Origin: Tubulanus polymorphus
Lineage: Eukaryota; Nemertea; Palaeonemertea; Tubulaniformes; Tubulanidae
Reading direction: 5' to 3'
NCBI RefSeq assembly: GCF_964204645.1
Contig: NC_134036.1
Location: forward strand, 2,903,501 to 2,967,500
DNA length: 64,000 nt
Below, piece after piece: positions 23,901 to 33,464 of this stretch. Below the pieces are notes generated by a model. The model saw only the letters and a program-made list of their open reading frames with translations, did no database searches and was not told the DNA's origin. The position numbers and the translations under genes were made by a program. The stretch's first letter is position 1, and every line of letters starts with the position of its first letter.

Positions 23901-26900
23901 ACCTTCCTCGTCGAGAACTTCATCTTCGTCTATTTCATCTTCGTAATATCCCGAATCGTACGGCCTGAAATATATTTCACAATACGATGACTTCTCTTCT
24001 ATGACATCCTAACTCGGTAGTGATTCAGACCTCTGGACCCGGTTCCACAGTTGTGAGTTAGAGTTAACTCCGAGTTAAGATTAGTTCATTTTCAATGAGT
24101 CAACTCTTAACACAGAGCCGTGGAACTGGGTCCATGGCATTAATTATCAACTAATTATCTATGATGAGTTCTCCTAGAATAATATAGCAAAACCTACAGT
24201 CGATGATTATTTTTCAGTAAACTTACCTCGTTTCGACGCTGAGGAAATTCGGTAGTTTGACGTAATGTAGATTCGACGTTTTGAAATTCGTGTTGATTTT
24301 CGGAATTTCGACTTCGATTCTAGTTTCGGGAGGCGGACCTTCTTCTTGTGGCTCTTCTTCCGCTTCCTGAAAAACCAGAAAAACACGAAATTAAGACGAA
24401 ACGATTAAAACATCATCAATTAAAGCCATATTTTCATCGTGTTATTTACATTTACATTTTCCGGTTGTTTTTCTTCAGTTTCATTGTCTTCTTTCTCCGA
24501 AGCCGAACTGATGTCGTCTGCGTCACCGAATAAATTCTCCGTCGTCGCTTCTACAAAATCAACAATTAGTTTTAAAATCTCATATTTCAAATTCTCTAAT
24601 CCTCTCTCTCTCCCTTCTCTCTGGCCCTCTCTCCCTTCTCTCTGCCCCTCTCTCTCCCTTCCTCACTACTGCCTCCCCTTACTCTACCCTTACTTCGCCT
24701 CCTAAACCCCTAACACAATTCTCCTAAACCCCTACCACAATTCTAACAGATTCTCTATTTTAGGCTAAAAAATTGATACCCTGTTTCTCGTTTCTGCTGA
24801 GCTTAAAAGTTGACCCAGCCGGCCGCCTATCTACCCTCTATCTACCCTGTACATTACTTATTTTAAAATCATGATCAACCTAATTATAACAGACCGGGCA
24901 ATTATAGAAATGAACTGATTACAAATTCTAATGAGATTCATTAAATGACGCGGCCGATTAGGAGAAACAAGGACTGAAGGTATGATTTTTTTAGCCTTAC
25001 AATAATTTACCGGTGTTTTTAAGATTTTTTACCTCCGTGTTTGTCTTCTGTTCCGCTTTCGTCGTCGTCGCTGAGAATGTGTTTTTTCTTTTTCCGTCCG
25101 ATTTCGCCTTCCGAATCGGAACCTTCTTCACCGGCGCCATCTGTGAATAAAAATACACGCCGTTATTCATTCGATTCGACATCAATCTCTTGAATTCATC
25201 AAGATGACCAGTCTATAAAACTAGGCTCCGGTTGAGGATTTACCCCTAGGGGTAATTTACATAAACATAGATACACAGTTTTTTACCTTTATGACTAGGA
25301 CTTTTAGATTGTGACCGCGACTTCGACCTTGACTTTGACCTAGATCTTGCAGGACTTCCAGATCTCGCTGATCCAGCAGGACTTTGAGGTGATCTGAAAA
25401 ACAGTTTCGATGCTTACTATCACTGTCGGTAAAGTAGATAAGTTCAGCTGCCCATCTATGCTGGTCCTATCAATTAAGACCTTACTGAGCTAGGTCACCC
25501 TACGTCGTCTCAAGCAAAGTTGAAACAGGCTTTAGCTTCACATCCTAATTTAAAGTTTAATCTAAAGCTTACCTTGATCTGGAACGAGGTTGACTTCCCT
25601 CGCGCGGAGAACCGGAATGAGATCTTACAGAACCAGCTGGACTTCCTGATCTCGATCGAGCAGGACTCCCCGATCTGGCCGGACTACCAGATCGGGATCT
25701 CGCGGAACCGGCCGGACTACCTGACTGTGCTGAGCCCGCCGGACTACCAGATCGTGATCGTGCTGAACCTGCTGGACTTCCTGACCTTGATCTGGCTGGA
25801 CTGCCCGACTTAGATCTTGCTGAACCTGCTGGACTGCCTGATCTTGCTGAACCTGCTGGACTGCCTGATCTTGACCTTTGTGAGCCCGCTGGACTACCTG
25901 ATCTAGATCGGGCTGAGCCTGCAGGGCTGCCAGACCTAGCTGATCCAGCAGGGCTTCCAGACCTAGCTGACCCTGCAGGACTCCCTGAGCGAGCAGGACT
26001 TCCAGATCGAGCTGACCCTGCAGGACTCCCTGACCGAGCAGGACTCCCAGATTGGGCTGACCCAGCAGGACTACCAGAGCGAGCTGACCCAGCAGGACTC
26101 CCTGACCGTGCCGGTGACCCAGATCTCGCAGGACTTCCACTACCATTAGGACTTGCGGGAGGACTTCCACTGCCGGCTGGACTTGCTGGCGGACTTGCGC
26201 TGGCAGCTGGACTTGCTTGGGGACTCCCACTACCGGCTGGACTCGCTGGAGGACTTTCTGCTTCACTTTCTGAAAAATCAACACACATTCTAAATCACAT
26301 TACTCATAATTCAGCATTAGAGTAAATGAATAATTTTTTTTGCTGCATCAGGGCCCAGTTCCACAGTTAAGATTTAAGATTTAACTCTTGATTCAAATCA
26401 TTGAAAATGAACTAACTATAGCACAGAGTTAACTCTAACTCACAACTGTGGAACTGGGCCTAGTGTATCTAGTTTTTTAACCTCTACTATCCGTATCTAA
26501 ATGACTCTTAGCTTCAATAAAACATGATGATTGATACTGCTTTGATTTTCTTACCTGACTGCATTTCAACATCTGATTCGTACTGTCCACCTATTTCATC
26601 TGAATCACTGCCCTCATCCTCTGGAGAGAAACAACATAGATTTAGAAATTTGACACTGAAACACTTTCAAACGTTACAAATATAATCAATAACCCTTTAA
26701 AAGTATGATCACCTTGTAATGCTTGTTTGTCCAATTTTTTTATTCATCAAACAAAGCTTGGATTGAATTGATTAGATCAACGGCGATTTTAGAGCCATTT
26801 CGATTATATAAGTCTCGAAATCTCTCCGAAACAAGGCAGAAATAAAATCACATATTTACCGTAATGTCTGAACTGGATGGGCATTCTAGATCTGAAAGTA

Positions 26901-26980
26901 TTCGCTGATTATTTATTGCGGAAAACGCGAAGTGAACATAAATTTAATTTTAATTGAATTTAACCAGCGGCTATCGACAT
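20972..26980 (-). CDS. LEO1: RNA polymerase-associated protein LEO1, 15-exon model
   Basis: LEO1 is a subunit of the nuclear Paf1 complex, which travels with RNA polymerase II and supports elongation and histone modification. Exons in coding order: 26980-26965 and 26891-26860 (both tentative), 26618-26555, 26269-25573, 25393-25287, 25140-25033, 24550-24456, 24366-24227, 23964-23761, 23310-23176, 22789-22654, 22458-22356, 22123-22037, 21681-21581 and 21106-20972. Phases agree at every junction from 26555 to the TAG stop. The conserved core is unmistakable: [96 protein letters not shown] and the C-terminal acidic tail [10 protein letters not shown]...DMDED. Length is about 719 aa; vertebrate LEO1 is about 670. 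The N-terminal half is odd: instead of the usual Asp/Glu/Ser-rich tract it has ~230 residues of [10 protein letters not shown]-type repeats. The first two exons rest only on splice sites and phase; another start is possible. The stretch 26618-26620 allows two acceptors (CAG|AG or CAGAG|G). Confidence 0.95.
21404..21523. mobile_element. Foldback element (MITE-like) in a LEO1 intron
   Basis: The ends GGGTCCTATTTCATAAAA and TTTTCACGAAACCGGACCC are imperfect inverted repeats, with AGTTTGAAG/TTGAGTTTAACTTTT inside. It resembles the family at 22191, 24035 and 26352 in its GGRCC ends but is more diverged. Confidence 0.5.
22191..22300. mobile_element. Foldback element, copy 1 (LEO1 intron)
   Basis: The left end GGACCTGATTCCACTGTTG is complementary to the right end CAACTGTGGAACTGGATCC with mismatches. 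The centre AAATTAGTTCATTTTCAATG is shared with the copy at 24035. Confidence 0.7.
24035..24133. mobile_element. Foldback element, copy 2 (LEO1 intron)
   Basis: The left end GGACCCGGTTCCACAGTTGT and the right end CCGTGGAACTGGGTCC are inverted. The inner arms AGTTAACTCCGAGTTAAG and GAGTCAACTCTTAAC also pair in part. Almost the whole element can fold into one hairpin. Confidence 0.8.
25573..26269 (-). repeat. LEO1: LEO1 exon encoding [15 protein letters not shown] repeats
   Basis: One 697-bp exon encodes tandem Ser-Gly-Ser-Pro-Ala-(Gly/Arg)-Ser-(Ala/Arg) units. It starts [17 protein letters not shown] and ends in Arg-Ser dipeptides; the following exon (25393-25287) continues with [15 protein letters not shown]. 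The DNA is a degenerate short tandem repeat and GC-richer than its flanks, so long overlapping frames on both strands are shadows. The phase (2 bases in, 2 bases out) fits the neighbouring exons. Confidence 0.9.
26352..26460. mobile_element. Foldback element, copy 3 (LEO1 intron)
   Basis: The left end GGCCCAGTTCCACAGTT is an exact complement of the right end AACTGTGGAACTGGGCC. The centre (AAATCATTGAAAATGAACTA) matches, in reverse orientation, the copies at 22191 and 24035, so it is the same family. Confidence 0.85.
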
Positions 26981-26989
26981 TACGCGAGG

Positions 26990-29050
26990 AGTTACTGGGC
27001 CGTACTGTGCACTGAAAGGATTCACTATACATAATTCTAGTGTATTTTATAACTTCATTGTGTAAAGAGTAGATTTTTGATAAATTCTAATTTGGATATT
27101 GAAAAATAATTTACTATTCTAAGCGCATTTTTATTTTTTAAATGATCGCCATTTCGTGTTATCGTTTTGTTCGTGACGGAGCTCTATTCCGACATGGCCG
27201 CCTTTATTTACCCGTATACGCGAAGTCTCGAGAAGGCGTCATCTTTCATCACATCAACAAAGATACGTCAAATATTTTCGATCGCAGCATCCCAAACGAC
27301 TGCAACTAGGATTCAAAAAGCCTTGTAAGTTAAAGTTTCACATTTAAGTGTAGTTTTGACTTAAAAATGTTCGTTGCATTGGCCTTATAGCCAATCAATG
27401 CAATTCTAATCAATCAAATTTTATTCACATTGTTCAATTCATATTCGTTACATCTTAAATTTCATCGAATTTTAGGCGTGCAATTCTCTTCTTCAGTAAT
27501 TATTTATTATTTGCCGAGGTTTTTTCATCAAAACATTTGGATAACAGCTCGTTAAGAATCTGTTCATATGGTGCTGTTGGGGGTCCCACCCTCTCTTGTC
27601 CTGTCCCAGCTGTGCATCAGGGAGTGCCAGTCTCTTCTCAACCTCGCCGTTTTAGCCATTATCCCCCTCTATTGTAAATTGTATTGCCACATCGCTGCTG
27701 GTAGGTATTTTGTCCTGTTGCTACAATTGCTCCTACAGATTTTGAGATAATCCATCATTCCAGCCCCAGCTTCTCCTGGCTTACACCTCGTTTCGAAGAA
27801 ACCCCAAAAATTTGTCATCTGTTCATCTGTTGCAAACAAATTGCTCAAGTCACATAGGCCTACTGTTATCACGGCCATGACCTATGGAATGGTTTGGTAG
27901 TATCCTTATCGCATTAAGTGGGACATGAGTGTGAAATGAGTAATGAGCTCTATTTCAACCATTCCTTCTTGCGATAAGCTTTTAATTCGTCACATGATAA
28001 TTATCGTCATATTTCTTCATTTACAGAGACAGCTAGAAAAAATTGGGCCCTTTGACTACCCCGACTCGAATCTGGTGCAGTTTCAATTGTGTCAATTTTA
28101 TGCAATATAATGCTTTGTCGACTAGAACATCGTCTTTAAAAATCGGAATCTGTTGCGTTTTATGCTGCTTACACTGCCATCGAACAAACTAGTCGAAAGA
28201 TAAAGAGCTTCGAAGATAAAACTTCATCCGAGAATAGAATAGATTCTATTATCTCTGACGGGAGACGAGATTTTTACTCATACGAACAATGTGTGTGGTG
28301 CATTTATACTTGAAAGACATCTTACGTATTTACTGAATTAGACATTTTTTACTCCGATTTAACCCATCTGTGCGTTTACACACAAAACTAGCGTAGACAT
28401 CGCCTGTATTGCTAATCATTAATCTGTATAATCGACTAGATCAGGAAATTAATCATTTGTGAATTTGTGTTCAGTAGTTTTACATCGTTCAGATCTCTCG
28501 TACTGTCAGCAATTTTAACATTGCGTGACCTGGCACTATTTAGTCGTTGATACTGTTGCAGAACTATATGCTAATTTCAATCAGGATTTGAATATGCAAA
28601 TTTACGTAAATTGAGTTTGAGGATTTAGGCAAACTCGTAACTTCGATGATAGGAGTGTGTATGATTGATTGTATATGTGATGAAATCGAATATATTAGAT
28701 TTAGGAGAGAGTTTAGCTCCTATATATGTATGGTCAACGCGCGTGACTGATTACGAAATCGAAAATATTTAAACTTCAAACTATTCGTAGATGCATGTTC
28801 ATGACATTTTCAAGTGTAATCGGTTCGAGCGAAACTGTCATCCGAAATGTCTCTCTGCAGTAGAGAAATTCTAATCATGTACTCGTTATATTGCCAATAA
28901 TTAGCGACCGATCGATATTGTGGTTAATTTGCGTAAATTATTGATTAGCAAGCGCTGTTAATCGGTGTCAATCAAATGAGCATTTAGTTTAGCGCGGTGA
29001 AGACTCGGATACAGTCTACGCGTCTTGTTGTGACCGGATACACTAGGCGG
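26990..29050. promoter_or_regulatory. Divergent LEO1-TLNRD1 intergenic region
   Basis: LEO1 reads left from about 26980 and TLNRD1 reads right from 29053. Around 27180-27330 there is a CpG-richer patch. It has donor-like sites facing both ways: CCTT|GTAAGT at 27325 on the plus strand and CGG|GTAAAT near 27210 on the minus strand. These could be non-coding first exons sharing a promoter, which is inference only. No convincing coding exon lies between; the frames at 27568-27878 match nothing I know. Confidence 0.3.
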
Positions 29051-29052
29051 TG

Positions 29053-30620
29053 ATGGTTTGTACGCAAACCGTGGGCATGTCCTCCGTCGCAGCTCGCGAG
29101 GTCGCTTCCACTTGCAACGCGTGTTCATCGCGAGTTCAATCCGTAGCCGAAATGTTGCTACTTACATCCGACATTCGCCCGTTGACCATCGCCGCACAAA
29201 AAGGGGACGACTCCGATACCGGAGCGTTCCGGGACTCGTTCGTGCATTGTCGCGATTGGATCACGTCGCGTACGAAGCGTTTGTTTCTACTAGTCGAATC
29301 GATTGCTGGTCATCTACCCGCCGTCAATCATCAATGGACGGACGTTTGTCGCATTTTGATCGAGATCAACGAATATGTCGTACAAACGACGGAAGCGAGC
29401 AGTCACGCGGCCTATCTCATCGGTTCGAAATATTCAGGCTGCAGACCGGCGATATCCGGATGTGTCGATCGATACGCGGTAACCCGCGCGGGCGTCGACA
29501 TCGCGCATGCGTGTGCGCGTTTGAAATACTCGCCCATCGAACAACTCAACTCGACAGTTCTGATCACGTTCTGTTCCGAGATCACGCGAAATCTCGCCCT
29601 GCTCACCGAGACTTGTCGCCAGGCGAGCGAACGAACGCCCTCTAGCGATGACGCCGAACAGTTTAGATTATGCGTGAAAAGCGTGACGTCGATAGCCACG
29701 TGTTTGTTGGCGAGTGTGAGGAGTTTCCGATTAAACTCATGCGAGAAACTGCACCAAAGATGCGTCGGATTCGCTGACGCTTTGACCACGGCCACTAGCG
29801 GACTGGTGAATTTCGCTACCGAGACGGATTTCATCGGCGAACCTGCATTTTTTACCGGAGAGGCACGAATCGCTCAAAACTCAGTTTTAGGTAAGCGTCA
29901 GTCGGAAACTAGCAACACTAGTAAAATTCTGCAATGGAATCTTCCTTGTCCTCTGTAATGTAAGGAATGTGTAAAATTCTTCGCTGGATTTCGCAAAGCA
30001 GTTTTTTTTCGGGGCGACAGGAAAAAAACTAGCTGGAAACTGTTCATGAAAACCAGCAGGGGATGCAGTTGTTCGAGTTGGTAAAAGGAGTCAGTTAACC
30101 AGTGGATAGTTGACATGGTGACCATTAAAGGTCTATCAATACTATGGTACCTATCCTCAGATTATCTGTTACCAACTTGGGTAACTGATCTCAGCTTTTA
30201 TGAAAACCAATTTGAGCAACTGATCTCAACTAATAGGCCCCTATATGAAATATTAATCAATCTATTCTTTGTTTTCTATTTATTCCAGGAGCGTGTATGA
30301 GTGTCGTATCTTCTTGTGTTCAACTATACCGCTGTGTTCACAGTCTCGCATTTGACAGTAAAAGCCATCGTCATCGAACTCGCGCCGACCTTTGTCTGGG
30401 CTCTCTGACCAAATCGACGAATCGTCTCGACGAATCTTTAGCATCGGCGCGAGTCGTGGACGGCTCCGACAGCGCTGCCAACGCTGCTGCTGCTGGGGAT
30501 GATAGCGTTCTGTCCCGTGGCGGGGAGGACGGGGACGAGATTGTGTCCGAGGAACGGAATGGCGGCGATGGGGCGTCATCGAATCGAAGCAGCGGCAGTT
30601 GGGAATCGTCCGATTCGTAG
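29053..30620 (+). CDS. TLNRD1: Talin rod domain-containing protein 1
   Basis: In vertebrates TLNRD1 (MESDC1) is an actin-bundling cytoplasmic protein made of talin-rod-like helical bundles. Exons are 29053-29890 and 30289-30620, joined in phase 1 across a GTAAGC...TTCCAG intron to give ...NSVLGACMSVVSSCVQL. Against remembered human TLNRD1 it matches along its length: CNACSSRVQSVAEMLLLTSD, HCRDWITSRTKRLFLLVESI, VVQTTEASSHAAYL, VDRYAVTR, EITRNLALLTETC, EQFRLCVKSVTS and LVNFATETDFIG. Predicted length is 389 aa against 362 in human. The extra residues are an acidic, Ser/Ala/Gly-rich C-terminal tail (about the last 85 residues) that ends SSGSWESSDS. The start is the ATG at 29053; a second Met (GMSSVAARE) is ten residues in. 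The human gene is intronless in its coding part as I recall, so the single intron here is worth noting. Confidence 0.93.
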
Positions 30621-30694
30621 CCAACATCGACCACTCATTGAGGTGTTTAAATCGGGAATTGTAGGGATACTATGATAGTTTAATTTAGAAGTGA

Positions 30695-30700
30695 AATAAA
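30695..30700 (+). terminator. Poly(A) signal of TLNRD1
   Basis: AATAAA 75 bp after the stop, followed by an AT-rich flank. Confidence 0.7.
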
Positions 30701-30959
30701 AATTGTTTGATGTTTTAGAAAAGTGGCATAATGCTTGGACTACGTTATTATTATATGCATGATTTACAATATATTTAGAGATTTTTTTGTGTAAGAATAT
30801 TATGGGAATTATTGTGGTGTTGAATTAAGTTATCGACTTTAGAAGAGAATTAATATAAATGTATGTTAACTGGTAAAAATTGAAAAAAAAGAATGAAATT
30901 CTTTTTGTAAATTGAAGTAATCGATAGATTCGATCTTGTGTCCGGTTTAGTCTTCGTCT

Positions 30960-31215
30960 ATCATGCTGTAAAATTCTACGCGGTCAAGTTTTAGAATACA
31001 GTGGACTCTGTCTATTACTCGATTTTGGTTGATACTGGTAATCATCTACCTCGAGTTGGGGTCAAATACTTAGAATTTGTTGAGAAACTGTAGACTCTGC
31101 CTCTCACTTCGGTAAAGTTGATACTCGTAGAATTCTACCTCGAGTTGTTGGTGTCGAATGCCTAAAACGTTAAGAGTATGCGCAATAGACTCTGTCTCGT
31201 ACCCGGAATAGTTAA
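30960..31215. repeat. Diverged ~110-bp repeat, three copies
   Basis: The phrase GACTCTGTCTATTACTCG ... TGATACTGGTAATCATCTACCTCGAGTTG recurs with changes around 31005, 31085 and 31180. Confidence 0.55.
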
Positions 31216-31343
31216 AGAATTAATCATCAAGTGATTGTATCAACTGTAATTTGGCATGTTATTTAAAACTGAATAAAAATGATTTGAAAAGTGCAACGTA
31301 ACATGTTATTATATTGTTTTCTGACTCGCGGTGTTGATAGGCG

Positions 31344-31401
31344 GGCGTAGGTCGACTTTGCGATGCAACGGTCGTGTTGCGTCGCAAGGTTGACCTACGC
31401 C
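31344..31401 (+). other. 58-nt perfect RNA hairpin (26-bp stem, three GU pairs, 6-nt loop)
   Basis: The left arm 31344-31369 (starts GGCGTAGGTCGACTTTGC) pairs over its whole length with the right arm 31376-31401 (starts GTTGCGTCGCAAGGTTGACC). The loop is GGTCGT. All three departures from perfect complementarity give G-U wobble pairs in plus-strand RNA. It could be a small foldback element, a structured non-coding RNA or a small-RNA precursor. Confidence 0.6.
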
Positions 31402-31667
31402 AAGCTTTTAGGCCTACCCCCAGAAGAGCTTGTGTGGAATGCTGTGTGGAAAAGTAATCCCTGTCCTCTGGACAACCTCTGATCTGTTCCTACAAAGGAA
31501 GTTGAAGTCCCCACCTAAAGGCCGACAGTCTTTTTCAAGGGATAGAAAATATGTCCTATAGAAGAGTAAAGGATAAACCGTATGATTATAGGGCAATGTT
31601 AGCAAGGACAGGAAATGTTATGTAAAGGGCGAAAGCAAAAACCCATTAGTGTATGAACGGACAATGC

Positions 31668-31671
31668 AAAA
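31668..31671 (-). terminator. Pol III T4 terminator of tRNA-Gly
   Basis: Four T residues on the minus strand, nine bases after the mature tRNA end. Confidence 0.7.
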
Positions 31672-31680
31672 TATATTCGT

Positions 31681-31751
31681 GCGTTCGCCGGGAATCGAAC
31701 CCGGATCCATTGCTTGGAAGGCAACGATGCTAACCTTTACACCACGAACGC
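31681..31751 (-). tRNA. tRNA-Gly(UCC)
   Basis: The minus strand gives a full cloverleaf of 71 nt. The acceptor is GCGTTCG/CGAACGC (7 bp). The D arm lies around GTGTAAAGGTTAGC. The anticodon stem is GTTGC/GCAAT with loop CTTCCAA (anticodon TCC). The T arm is CCGGG-TTCGAAT-CCCGG. Internal A-box-like and B-box (GGTTCGAATCC) promoter sequences are intact. There is no intron. It closely matches the animal tRNA-Gly-TCC consensus. Confidence 0.97.
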
Positions 31752-31759
31752 CGCTTGGT

Positions 31760-33355
31760 TTGACGAGACTAAAATAGAATGCAACTTGTGACAATAGACC
31801 CATGTGTACTACACGATCGCGTAGCGCGGGAGAGCGACTGGCGGATATCAAATAGGTCAGAGTTAGTAACGTACAACGTTACAACGAGCCTCCTCATCGG
31901 CCTCTACAAGGCACGCGGTGATCTTATAAACTTCAACTTTCATTTTAAAAACCCTTAATTTACTTCCAATCATAGCATATATACATGTAGTTAAGGTCAG
32001 CGAGGACGACAAAGCGTGGGCCGATCTCTAAATGAGGTCCAGGCTGGCGGCCACTGATTTTCTTACATTTAAGAGAACCCTCCTATCACTCCTACGTATC
32101 TTCCCGTCTCAACCCTCCTACCATTTCGTTTCAGAATAATGGCCTCTCTCCTCGTGGGCTTTGTCATCTCCGCCGTTAGCAAGATGTCTCACACTGTCCC
32201 CACATACTTCAACAGCGGTCCCGTCAGAGACGCAGATGAAATTCAAAATTGAGGTATTGATTTCTCTGATTCACGAGTTGTTGCATCTTTGGTAAACAGT
32301 TATTTTCAGAGCGTAAATGACAAATGAACTACAAACACCATTGATCAACACTTTTTGGTGCGTAACTGCCACATTATTGCCTGTCTGAGCCGGGGTGGTT
32401 TCATGCTGCATTCATTGGCGCGAATATAATCATTCTGGTTTCCGTAAACCAACTCAAATCAGGATCGTTTAGATAAAAAGAATTCAGGAAACCCCTGGAA
32501 ATGACGTAGTCCTGATTGATTTTCGGGCTCGCTCGGACCGGCTGTCGACGCGAGCAGGGAATATCTCCTAACGTCATGCGTTATAGGCGACATCTGGCAT
32601 TAATACAGTCAAAAAGCAAAAAATCGAACCAAGTTAGAATGACATAGACTTTAACTGCGGTATATCGTGAAATCCATAGACTGTCGCGTAATGTGTTTAA
32701 GGGTTTACAGATGATTTGTGTGATCGACATAATCTACGTGTTTTGTATAGATTTGTGCCGGAGATTGGGTGAACCTCAAGTGAGGATTAAGAGTTTCATA
32801 CATTGTAAATAGCGGACTAGTGTCTTATTTCTTGCAAACTGCGCACCGTCGTGCTAATGTTTTAGGATGATCAACGTTTCGATACGATCTACAAAGAAAG
32901 CAATTAATTTTGATTGATGCCTGAAATTCACCAATAACGGAGAGAGAAGTCTTTTCGAGAAAAGATTAAATGGAATTGGCGAACGTCGACTTTTTGAAAA
33001 CTTTATCTTTAAATTGAGTTGATACATCGGTTCTTCGTGGCCATAAGGTTGGCGAAGGATCCTATTCAAAGATCACATCGATGCGATAGCAATCCCTATG
33101 GATGAAATGCTGTCATAACAGATAAGTAAGGTAAGCAGGCTTTTAACAAATAAACATATATTAGGCACCCACTTCGAAATAGATAAATGCTATTTCAAAT
33201 AAGTAGCGTTGCAGAAGGCCAACTTTCCTAGACGAAAATCCAAACTTAAACTAAATCCCAATTTGAAAATACGTAAAATCATATGTACTGATGTATTGAG
33301 TTACTCTTTAAGGGGGTTTGGTTTATAATTAAAATTATTCCCGTATTCATTTCCA
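31760..33355. other. Intergenic, nothing recognised beyond the small frame at 32139
   Basis: No other exon-like or repeated structure is evident. The short minus-strand frames here lack splice or start support. Confidence 0.5.
32139..32252 (+). CDS. Possible 37-aa small protein
   Basis: An ATG six bases downstream of a good acceptor (CCATTTCGTTTCAG|AATAATGG) opens 37 codons: MASLLVGFVISAVSKMSHTV, then a polar tail ending DADEIQN and TGA. Residues 3-14 are hydrophobic. The placement just inside an exon-like start suggests a spliced transcript with a non-coding first exon, but I found no matching upstream donor with confidence and do not recognise the peptide. It may be chance. Confidence 0.25.
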   Translation: MASLLVGFVISAVSKMSHTVPTYFNSGPVRDADEIQN

Positions 33356-33361
33356 GAAATA

Positions 33362-33367
33362 TATAAA
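33362..33367 (+). promoter_or_regulatory. TATA box of the 33465 gene
   Basis: TATAAA lies in AATATATAAAGGACCGAG, about 100 bp before the ATG. That allows a start of transcription near 33392 and a 5' leader of roughly 70 nt. Confidence 0.5.
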
Positions 33368-33464
33368 GGACCGAGGGACGCATTCTGGCCAACAAATCTA
33401 AGCGAAATTTCTAATAAGATATCGTGGATTTTTCTTGAACCAGGAACTAGCACGCAGCTCAATA

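Noticed and set aside
24439-24705. Plus-strand frame rich in Ser/Leu/Pro near 24.5 kb
   Set aside because: Overlaps a LEO1 exon on the other strand and a CT-rich intron stretch.
25569-26284. Second long frame opposite or beside the LEO1 repeat exon (Val/Gln/Leu-rich)
   Set aside because: Shadow frame of the tandem repeat; the SGSPAGS frame joins in phase to flanking LEO1 exons and this one does not.
29058-29834. Long alternative frames over TLNRD1 exon 1
   Set aside because: Shadows of a GC-rich coding exon; the TLNRD1 frame alone matches a known protein.
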